From NCBI RefSeq assembly GCF_014779715.1, contig NZ_JACXYU010000009.1, forward strand, positions 62,001-126,000: a stretch of DNA of 64,000 nt. Direction: 5' to 3'. The notes below the pieces were generated by a model. That model ran no database searches, was not told where the DNA came from, and was given only the letters and a program-made list of their open reading frames with translations. The stretch's first letter is position 1, and the number at the start of each line of letters is the position of its first letter. A program made the position numbers and the translations under genes. Source of the stretch: Streptomyces chumphonensis (GTDB lineage Bacteria > Actinomycetota > Actinomycetes > Streptomycetales > Streptomycetaceae). Positions 57,562 to 64,000 of the stretch are shown here, piece after piece.

Positions 57562-57685
57562 CGCCCCATCCTCGCACCCGGGAACCCGTCGGCCGCCCGC
57601 CGCCCGGCGGCACGGGCCGTCGTCACGTCGTCGTCGCGGCGGGGTTTTCCGGGGGCAACACCCACCGCTGCGCCCGGGCGTTCCC

Positions 57686-57691
57686 TACGAT
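57686..57691 (+). promoter_or_regulatory. -10 element of leaderless pmt transcript
   Basis: TACGAT ends 6 nt before GTG 57698, with no ribosome binding site. Confidence 0.4.
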
Positions 57692-57697
57692 GTCCCG

Positions 57698-59380
57698 GTG
57701 AGGAGTGAGATCACGGCGCCCGACCGGGGCCCCGCCGCAGTCGGGCAGACCCCTGCGGGCGGGCCGGATCGGCTGCGCCGCTACGGGTACCTGCCCCGCC
57801 CGCGTCCCGGTGTGCGGGAGCGCCTGGTGCCGCCCTTCCCGCAGGCCGGCACCGGGATGTGGTCGGCGCTGGGCATCGAGCCCCGGTGGCGCGGCTGGGG
57901 CGGACCGCTGCTGGTCGCCCTCCTCGCCGGGTTCCTGCGCTTCTGGCAGCTCGGGTCACCGCACGCGGTGATATTCGACGAGACCTACTACGCCAAGGAC
58001 GCCTGGTCCCTGCGTGAGTTGCTGTACGAGGGCAGCTGGCAGGAGGGCGCCAACGACAAGATCCTGGCCGATCCGCAGGTGATCCCGCTGACGGAGGCGC
58101 CCGCCTACGTCGTGCACCCGCCCGTCGGCAAGTGGGTCATCGCGCTCGGCGAGCAGATGTTCGGCCTCACGCCGTTCGGCTGGCGCTTCATGGTGGCCGT
58201 GCTGGGCACGGTGTCGATCCTCATGCTGTGCCGGATCGGCCGCCGTATGTTCCGCTCCACGCTGCTGGGCTGCCTCGCGGGGGCGCTGATGGCGGTGGAC
58301 GGCCTCCACTTCGTCATGAGCCGCACCGCCCTGCTCGACCTCATCCTGATGTTCTTCGTCCTGGCGGCCTTCGGCTGCCTCCTCGTCGACCGGGACCGGT
58401 CCAGGGCGCGGCTGGCCGCCGCCCTCCCCGACGACCGTCCGGACCACGCCGTCGCCGCCACCCTCCGTCTCGGCGCGCGCCCCTGGCGGCTGGCCGCCGG
58501 GGTCTGCCTCGGGCTGGCCTGCGGCACGAAGTGGAGCGGCCTGTTCGTCCTCGCGGCGTTCGGCCTGCTCACGGTCGCCTGGGACGTCGGCGCCCGCCGC
58601 ACCGCGGGTGCCCGGCGTCCGGTGCGCACCGTGCTCCGCCGCGACGCCGGGCCCGCGTTCCTCTCCCTCGTGCCCGTCGCCGGCCTCGTCTACGTGGCGT
58701 CCTGGGCCGGATGGTTCGTCAGCGACGGCGGCTACTACCGGGACTGGCACGAGAACGCCGGCGCGGACACCTCCTTCGGCTTCATCCCGGGCCCACTGCG
58801 CAGCCTGTGGCACTACGAGTGGCAGAAGTTCGGCTTCCACGTCGACCTCACCGACGAACACGCCTACGACTCGCACCCCGCGAGCTGGATCGTCGCGGCC
58901 CGGCCGGTGTCGTACTTCTACGAGTCGCGCGAGCCCGGCGAGGGCGGCTGCGCGGAGCCCGGCGGCTGCGCCCAGGAGGTGCTGGCCCTCGGCACCCCGC
59001 TGCTGTGGTGGCTGGGCTGCGCCGCCCTCGTCTACGCGCTCTACCGCTGGGCGCTGCGCCGCGACTGGCGCTCGGGCGCGCTGCTGTGCGGCATCGCGGC
59101 CGGCTACCTGCCGTGGTTCCACTTCCAGGACCGCACGATCTTCTACTTCTACGCCGTCGTGTTCGTGCCGTTCCTGTGCCTGGCGGTGGCCCAACTGCTC
59201 GCCGCCGCCGCCGGGCCGCCCCGGGCGACCGAGGTCCGGCGCGCGGTCGGGCTCGTCGTCACGGGTGTGCTGCTGCTGCTCGTGGTGTGGAACTTCGTCT
59301 ACTTCTGGCCGCTCTACACCGGCCAGGAGCTGTCCATGGAGGAGTGGCGGGCCCGCATGTGGCTCGGCACCTGGATCTGA
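57698..59380 (+). CDS. pmt: Protein O-mannosyltransferase (Pmt)
   Basis: 560 residues, GT39-type membrane enzyme. Acidic signature VIFDETYYAKDAWSLRELLYEG holds the DE motif that binds the dolichol-type or polyprenol mannose donor. Multiple membrane helices (about 10), with an extracytoplasmic block HENAGADTSFGFIPGPLRSLWHYEWQKFGFHVDLTDEHAYDSHPASW. It transfers mannose to Ser/Thr of exported proteins, working with polyprenol phosphate mannose synthase; in S. coelicolor it is also needed for phage phiC31 infection. GTG 57698 has TACGAT 6 nt upstream, so likely leaderless. It precedes a penicillin-binding protein gene, a candidate client. Confidence 0.92.
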   Translation: MRSEITAPDRGPAAVGQTPAGGPDRLRRYGYLPRPRPGVRERLVPPFPQAGTGMWSALGIEPRWRGWGGPLLVALLAGFLRFWQLGSPHAVIFDETYYAKDAWSLRELLYEGSWQEGANDKILADPQVIPLTEAPAYVVHPPVGKWVIALGEQMFGLTPFGWRFMVAVLGTVSILMLCRIGRRMFRSTLLGCLAGALMAVDGLHFVMSRTALLDLILMFFVLAAFGCLLVDRDRSRARLAAALPDDRPDHAVAATLRLGARPWRLAAGVCLGLACGTKWSGLFVLAAFGLLTVAWDVGARRTAGARRPVRTVLRRDAGPAFLSLVPVAGLVYVASWAGWFVSDGGYYRDWHENAGADTSFGFIPGPLRSLWHYEWQKFGFHVDLTDEHAYDSHPASWIVAARPVSYFYESREPGEGGCAEPGGCAQEVLALGTPLLWWLGCAALVYALYRWALRRDWRSGALLCGIAAGYLPWFHFQDRTIFYFYAVVFVPFLCLAVAQLLAAAAGPPRATEVRRAVGLVVTGVLLLLVVWNFVYFWPLYTGQELSMEEWRARMWLGTWI

Positions 59381-59511
59381 CGGGTGCGTGTCACAGCCCT
59401 GCAACGTCCCGGGCGCGTGTGGGGCCTCACCCCCGAACGGCCGAACCGGTGCTCTAGTGTGCCTGGAGGTCCCCGGTGGCCGCCGGGGCGGGGTGGAGGG
59501 TCTGAAGACGT

Positions 59512-61152
59512 ATGCGAGACGGTCAGAGGATGGCGGTGATCGGCGCCGTCTGTGCCGTGGCCGTGGGAGCCGCCGGATTCGGTGCCTACGCGCTGGTGGG
59601 CGGCGACGACGAGCCGGGGGGCGGCGACGGCACGCTGACCAGCAGCGAGGACGGCCGGTCCGAGGTCCGGCCCACCGGGCCGCCCAGCGCCGACGAGGTG
59701 CGGGCCGCGGCCGAGGAGTTCCTGGCCGCCTGGGAGTCGGGTGACGCGGCGAAGGCCGCCGCCCTCACCGACGAGGAGTCCGCGGCGAAGGCGGCCCTCA
59801 CGGCGTTCGCCGAGGACGCCGGGGTGACCGGTGTGGAGCTCGCCGAACGCGCTCCGAAGGGCGCGGAGGTGCCGTTCGGTGTCACCGCCGAGGTCACGCA
59901 CGAGGACACCAGCGCCAGCGTCGAGTACGTCTCCGCCCTGACCGTTGTGCGGGACGACGGCAGCGGTGAGGCCGTCGTCGACTGGGAGCCGGAGGTCCTG
60001 CACCCCGATCTGGCCGACGGCGAGCGGATCGTCACCGACGCGAAGGGCGACCCGGAGGTCGTCACCGTCGACCGCGACGGCGAGGAGCTGACCGGGGAGG
60101 AGTTCCCCGAGCTCAAGGCCGTGCTGGCCGACGTCTCCAAGCGCTACGCGGACCGCTCCGAGGGCACCGCGCCGGTGTCCCTGCGGATCGTCGACAAGGA
60201 CGGCGAGGAGAAGAAGGTCCTCGAGAAGCTGTCGGAGGGCGAGCCGGGCAAGATCCCGACCACCATCGACGCGGACCTCCAGAAGGCGGCCCAGGCGGCG
60301 CTGGAGGGCAGGAAGAGCGGCGCGGCCGTCGCGATCAAGCCCAGCACCGGGGAGATCCTGGCCGTCGCGGACGCGCCGGCGGGCGACTTCAACATGGCGC
60401 TCCGCGGCTCGCTCGCGCCCGGTTCGACCTGGAAGGTCGTCAGCGCCTCGATGCTCATCGAGAAGGACCTGGCCTCCGCCGACGCCGCCCACCCGTGCCC
60501 GAAGTTCTTCACCCACGGCGGCTGGAAGTTCCAGAACCTGGACGAGTTCGAGATCAAGGGCGGCACGTTCCGGGACAGCTTCGCCGCCTCCTGCAACACG
60601 GCCTTCATCGGCCAGGCCCCCGAGCTGGCCGACGACGACCTCACCCAGCAGGCCCGCGACCTCTTCGGCCTCGGCCTCACCTGGCAGGTCGGCACCGGCA
60701 CGTTCGACGGCACCGTCCCCGTGCAGGCCGACGCGCAGATGGCCGCGTCGCTGATCGGCCAGGGCGGGGTGCGGATGAACCCGCTCACCATGGCCTCGGT
60801 CGCGGCGACGGTGAAGGCGGGCGCCTTCAAGCAGCCCTACCTCGTCCCGCCGTCGGTGGACGGCCGCACCCTGGCCAGTGCCCCGCGCGCCATGAGCCCC
60901 GCGCTCGCCGCCGAGCTGCGGTCGCTCATGAACACCACGGCCACCAGCGGCACCGCCGCCGAGGCCATGGCCTCCGTGGGCGGCGACAAGGGCGGCAAGA
61001 CCGGTTCCGCCGAGGTCGACGGCCAGGACAAGCCGAACGCCTGGTTCATCGGCTACAGCGGCGACCTCGCCGTCTCCGCCGTCATCCCGAACTCCGGGCA
61101 CGGCGGCACCAACGCCGGGCCCGTCGTGGCGGAGATCCTGAACGCGGGCTGA
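59512..61152 (+). CDS. Penicillin-binding protein, class B-type transpeptidase
   Basis: 546 residues. An N-terminal helix (MAVIGAVCAVAVGAAGFGAYALVGG) anchors it in the membrane. An MecA_N/NTF2-like domain (about 60-180; ADEVRAAAEEFLAAWESGDAAKAAALT) precedes the transpeptidase: SxxK at Ser305-Thr-Trp-Lys308, SxN at Ser360-Cys-Asn362 and KTG at Lys496-Thr-Gly498. The MecA_N domain is the PBP2a-like one found in many actinobacterial PBPs. D,D-transpeptidase activity in septal or polar wall growth is expected. Located directly downstream of pmt. Asp/Glu-rich content suggests an extracellular linker. Confidence 0.92.
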   Translation: MRDGQRMAVIGAVCAVAVGAAGFGAYALVGGDDEPGGGDGTLTSSEDGRSEVRPTGPPSADEVRAAAEEFLAAWESGDAAKAAALTDEESAAKAALTAFAEDAGVTGVELAERAPKGAEVPFGVTAEVTHEDTSASVEYVSALTVVRDDGSGEAVVDWEPEVLHPDLADGERIVTDAKGDPEVVTVDRDGEELTGEEFPELKAVLADVSKRYADRSEGTAPVSLRIVDKDGEEKKVLEKLSEGEPGKIPTTIDADLQKAAQAALEGRKSGAAVAIKPSTGEILAVADAPAGDFNMALRGSLAPGSTWKVVSASMLIEKDLASADAAHPCPKFFTHGGWKFQNLDEFEIKGGTFRDSFAASCNTAFIGQAPELADDDLTQQARDLFGLGLTWQVGTGTFDGTVPVQADAQMAASLIGQGGVRMNPLTMASVAATVKAGAFKQPYLVPPSVDGRTLASAPRAMSPALAAELRSLMNTTATSGTAAEAMASVGGDKGGKTGSAEVDGQDKPNAWFIGYSGDLAVSAVIPNSGHGGTNAGPVVAEILNAG

Positions 61153-61192
61153 GCGCCGCCCCGCGTTCGGGTGGAAAAACCCCGGCGCGCCA

Positions 61193-61219
61193 TGTCGAGA
61201 ACCGGTACCCGGCTCCGTC
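61193..61219 (+). promoter_or_regulatory. ECF42-type promoter of the DGPF-sigma operon
   Basis: TGTCGA (61193-61198), 17 bp, then CGTC (61216-61219), matching the ECF42 consensus TGTCGA ... CG(A/T)C described for S. venezuelae. It lies 53 bp upstream of the DGPF start and is expected to be used by the sigma factor encoded at 61676. Confidence 0.65.
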
Positions 61220-61271
61220 CCCGGAGTGAACGCGGCCACGATGGGCCGCACCAGGACCGAGGAGAGGCACC

Positions 61272-61679
61272 ATGGCCAAGTACCTGCTGCTGAAGCACTA
61301 CCGGGGCGCCCCCGCCGCCGTCAACGACGTCCCCATGGAGCGCTGGACGCCGGAGGAGATCTCGGCGCACGTCCGGTACATGGGCGACTTCGCGGAACGG
61401 CTCCAGGAGACCGGGGAGTACGTCGACGGCCAGGCGCTCGCCCCCGAGGGGACGTGGGTGCGCTACGACGGCGAGGGACGCCCGCCGGTGACGGACGGCC
61501 CGTTCGCCGAGACCAAGGACCTCATCGCGGGCTGGATGGTGATCGACGTCGACAGCCGCGAACGCGCCGTCGAACTGGCCGGGGAGCTGTCGGCCGCCCC
61601 CGGCGCGGGCGGCGAGCCGATCCACGAGTGGTTGGAGCTGCGCCCCTTCCTGTCCGCGCCGCCCACGATCACCGAGTGA
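61272..61679 (+). CDS. YCII-related DGPF domain protein
   Basis: 135 residues. YCII/DGPF fold: AKYLLLKHYRGA, a central VTDGPFAETKDLIAGWMVIDV with the DGPF motif, and a final IHEWLELRPF. DGPF proteins accompany ECF41/42-type sigma factors and are targets of ECF42; their biochemical role is unknown. ATG 61272 is about 6 nt after GAGAGG. The stop overlaps the sigma gene start (GTGA). Confidence 0.9.
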   Translation: MAKYLLLKHYRGAPAAVNDVPMERWTPEEISAHVRYMGDFAERLQETGEYVDGQALAPEGTWVRYDGEGRPPVTDGPFAETKDLIAGWMVIDVDSRERAVELAGELSAAPGAGGEPIHEWLELRPFLSAPPTITE

Positions 61680-62845
61680 CGTCCGAGGTGCCCGCCGGAG
61701 TGGACGGGCCCCTGCTCCGGAGCCTCACGCCGAGCGTGCTCGGCGTCCTCGTCCGCCGTGGAGCCGACTTCGCGGCAGCCGAGGACGCCGTGCAGGAAGC
61801 GCTCGTCGAGGCGCTCCGCGTCTGGCCCGCCGACCTGCCGCGCGACCCTCGGGCCTGGCTGGTGACCGTGGCCTGGCGCCGGTTCCTCGACGCGGCGCGT
61901 GCGGACGCCGCCCGCCGACGGCGGGAGGAACGCGTCGAGGAGGAGCCCGCGCCCGGGCCCGCGTCCGACGTGGACGACACCCTCCGGCTGTACTTCCTGT
62001 GCGCCCACCCGTCGCTGACGCCGTCCTCCGCCGTCGCGCTGACCCTGCGCGCCGTCGGCGGCCTCACCACCCGCCAGATCGCCCGCGCCTACCTGGTGCC
62101 CGAGGCGACCATGGCCCAGCGGATCAGCCGGGCCAAGCGCACCGTCGCGGGGGTGCGTCTCGACCGGCCCGGGGACGTCGCGACCGTGCTGCGCGTCCTC
62201 TACCTGGTCTTCAACGAGGGCTACTCCGGCGACGTCGACCTGGCCGCCGAGGCGATCCGGCTCACCCGGCAGCTGGCGGCCGTCGTCGACCACCCCGAGG
62301 TGGCCGGGCTGCTCGCCCTGATGCTGCTCCACCACGCCCGGCGGGACGCCCGCACCGCCCCCGACGGCGCCCTGGTGCCGCTCGCCGAGCAGGACCGCGG
62401 CCGGTGGGACACGCGGGCCGTCGCCGAGGGCGTCGCGATCCTGCGGGGCGCCCTGGCCCGCGACCGGTTGGGCGAGTTCCAGGCGCAGGCCGCCGTCGCG
62501 GCGCTGCACGCCGACGCACCCACCGCCGAGGAGACCGACTGGGTGCAGATCGTGGAGTGGTACGACGAGCTGGTGCGCCTGACCGACAGCCCCGTCGCCC
62601 GGCTCAACCGCGCGGTGGCCGTCGGGGAGGCCGACGGGCCGCACGCCGGGCTGGCGGCCCTCGCGCGACTGGACGCCTCCCTTCCCCGGTACACCGCCGT
62701 GGCGGCCCACCTGCACGAACGCGCCGGGGACCGGGAGCGGGCGGCGGTGCTCTACGCGGAGGCGGCCGGGAAGGCGTCGGACCTGGCCGAGCGCCACCAC
62801 CTGACGCGTCAGGCCGCCCGGCTCAACACCCGCCTGGGTCGCTGA
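61676..62845 (+). CDS. ECF sigma factor, ECF42 group (with C-terminal TPR-like extension)
   Basis: 389 residues. Sigma region 2 (FAAAEDAVQEALVEALRVWP) and region 4 (LTLRAVGGLTTRQIARAYLVPEATMAQRISRAKRTV), followed by a 200-residue extension (AAEAIRLTRQLAAVVDHPEVAGLLALMLLHHARRDAR and RAAVLYAEAAGKASDLAERHHLTRQA) with TPR-like and LNRAVAV motifs. This matches the ECF42/SigJ-like group, regulated through its C-terminal extension and not an anti-sigma factor. GTG 61676 overlaps the DGPF stop. The coupled pair should be autoregulated via the promoter at 61193. Confidence 0.9.
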   Translation: MTSEVPAGVDGPLLRSLTPSVLGVLVRRGADFAAAEDAVQEALVEALRVWPADLPRDPRAWLVTVAWRRFLDAARADAARRRREERVEEEPAPGPASDVDDTLRLYFLCAHPSLTPSSAVALTLRAVGGLTTRQIARAYLVPEATMAQRISRAKRTVAGVRLDRPGDVATVLRVLYLVFNEGYSGDVDLAAEAIRLTRQLAAVVDHPEVAGLLALMLLHHARRDARTAPDGALVPLAEQDRGRWDTRAVAEGVAILRGALARDRLGEFQAQAAVAALHADAPTAEETDWVQIVEWYDELVRLTDSPVARLNRAVAVGEADGPHAGLAALARLDASLPRYTAVAAHLHERAGDRERAAVLYAEAAGKASDLAERHHLTRQAARLNTRLGR

Positions 62846-62986
62846 GCGCCGGCCACGGCGGCGGCGCGCGTCCGGGCCGGGCCGCGGCCGGGCCGGGGGC
62901 GGAGCCGGGCCGGAGGGGCGGCGGGGCGGCGGTGCGGGGCGACTACGCTGGCGGGTGAGCCGGATCGTCGCAAGGAGCCCCACCGC

Positions 62987-64000
62987 ATGGCCGTCAACCT
63001 GGTCAACCTCGAAGCCGTCAGCAAGGCGTACACGCTGCGCACCCTGCTCGACGGCGTCTCCCTCGGCGTCAGCGAGGGGGACCGGATCGGGGTGGTCGGG
63101 CGCAACGGCGACGGCAAGACGACCCTCGTGCGCATCCTCGCCAAGCTGGAGCGGCCCGACGACGGCCGGATCACCCACCAGGGCGGGCTGCGGCTCGGCG
63201 TGCTGACGCAGCACGACTCGCTCGACCCGGCCGCGACCGTCCGCCAGGAGGTCGTCGGCGACCTCGCCGACCACGAGTGGGCCGGGAACGCCCGGGTGCG
63301 GGACGTGTTGACGGGCCTGTTCGGCGGCCTGGAGCTGCCCGGTTTCGCACAGGGCATGGACACCGTCATCGGACCGCTCTCCGGCGGGGAGCGGCGCCGC
63401 ATCGCGCTGGCCAAGCTGCTCATCGCCGAGCAGGACCTGATCGTGCTCGACGAACCGACCAACCACCTCGACGTGGAGGGCATCTCCTGGCTCGCCGCCC
63501 ATCTGCGCGCCCGCCGCTCGGCCCTGGTCTGCGTGACGCACGACCGCTGGTTCCTGGACCAGGTGTGCACCCGCATGTGGGACGTGCAGGGCGGGGTGGT
63601 GCACGAGTACGAGGGCGGCTACAGCGACTACGTGTTCGCCCGGGCGGAGCGGGAGCGCATCGCGGCCACCGAGGAGGCCAAGCGGCAGAACCTGGTCCGC
63701 AAGGAGCTGGCGTGGCTGCGGCGCGGCGCACCGGCGCGGACCAGCAAGCCGCGCTTCCGGGTCGAGGCCGCCAACGCGCTGATCGAGAACGAACCGCCGG
63801 TGCGCGACGGCGCGGAGCTGATGAAGTTCGCCAACTCCCGCCTCGGCAAGACGGTGTTCGACCTGGAGGGCGTCACGGTCGAGGCCGGGCCGCGGGTGCT
63901 GCTGGAGCGGGTGACGTGGCAGCTCGGGCCCGGCGACCGCGTCGGGCTCGTCGGCGTCAACGGCGCGGGCAAGACCTCGCTGCTGCGGGCGCTGTCCTCG
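62987..64000 (+). CDS. ABC-F family ATPase, cut by window edge
   Basis: The first 338 residues of an ABC-F protein. ABC1: Walker A GRNGDGKTTLVRIL, signature LSGGERRRIALAKLL, Walker B LIVLDEPTNHLD; then the linker helix pair (RERIAATEEAKRQNLVRKELAWLRRGAPARTSKPRFRVEAAN), the P-site tRNA interaction motif. ABC2 begins with FDLEGVTVEAGPRVLLERVTWQLGPGDRVGLVGVNGAGKTSLLRALS, so the second Walker A is inside but the rest is beyond 64000. ATG 62987 has AAGGAG 8 nt upstream. Function as Uup/EttA-like translation factor or antibiotic resistance ABC-F cannot be told. Confidence 0.9.
   Translation, partial: MAVNLVNLEAVSKAYTLRTLLDGVSLGVSEGDRIGVVGRNGDGKTTLVRILAKLERPDDGRITHQGGLRLGVLTQHDSLDPAATVRQEVVGDLADHEWAGNARVRDVLTGLFGGLELPGFAQGMDTVIGPLSGGERRRIALAKLLIAEQDLIVLDEPTNHLDVEGISWLAAHLRARRSALVCVTHDRWFLDQVCTRMWDVQGGVVHEYEGGYSDYVFARAERERIAATEEAKRQNLVRKELAWLRRGAPARTSKPRFRVEAANALIENEPPVRDGAELMKFANSRLGKTVFDLEGVTVEAGPRVLLERVTWQLGPGDRVGLVGVNGAGKTSLLRALSS

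Overview
The window is a stretch of Streptomyces (or very close streptomycete) chromosome. Base composition is uniformly very GC-rich with strong third-position G/C. Marker genes agree: an HrdD-type sigma factor, an SsgA-like protein (SsgE type), the septal protein SepX, an actinobacterial protein O-mannosyltransferase and several Streptomyces-type regulators. From memory the backbone resembles the Streptomyces coelicolor SCO315x-SCO320x interval, but I could not run an alignment.

Left part (1-19721): a partial OlsB-like N-acyltransferase, hrdD behind a near-perfect sigma-R promoter, a P1 peptidase, an AMP-binding-like fragment with a tiny coupled partner, mscL, a SAF-domain protein, mtnP, an FmdB-type zinc ribbon protein, two transporters (MFS; K+/H+ antiporter with a putative CTG start), a penicillin-acylase-family protein, a 5-formyl-THF cyclo-ligase, and the galU-moeA/glp-moaC-mog-rimJ-sepX block. 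That block matches the gephyrin-like protein/receptor (Glp/GlpR=SepX) cell-division module.

Middle (19794-31050): tRNA-Ala(CGC) with a strong terminator, a VapBC toxin-antitoxin pair, and an Rrf2 regulator-MFS-RidA unit carrying two copies of one inverted-repeat operator. Then comes a cell-envelope cluster: lipoprotein L,D-transpeptidase, FemAB transferase, MurJ-like flippase, OmpR-type two-component system and lipoprotein, with a streptogrisin-like secreted protease beside it.

Third part (31086-46720): an orphan HTH/TPR-like regulator, two flavin monooxygenases, one of them heading a MerR-flanked monooxygenase-hydrolase-SDR operon, a GNAT protein and exonuclease III sharing a 26-bp divergent promoter region, a second L,D-transpeptidase, a tricorn protease homologue and an MMPL exporter.

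Right part (46880-64000): ssgE, an ECF nickel/cobalt importer preceded by a Nur-box-like motif, a serine hydrolase, an AraC/SDR pair, ispE-rsmA-tatD (without the rpfB usually found between tatD and rsmA), rsmI, pmt, a class B-type penicillin-binding protein, a DGPF protein plus ECF42-type sigma factor behind a matching promoter, and the start of an ABC-F ATPase cut by the window edge. Many genes begin 6-8 nt after a TANNNT hexamer with no Shine-Dalgarno sequence, which suggests leaderless transcripts.
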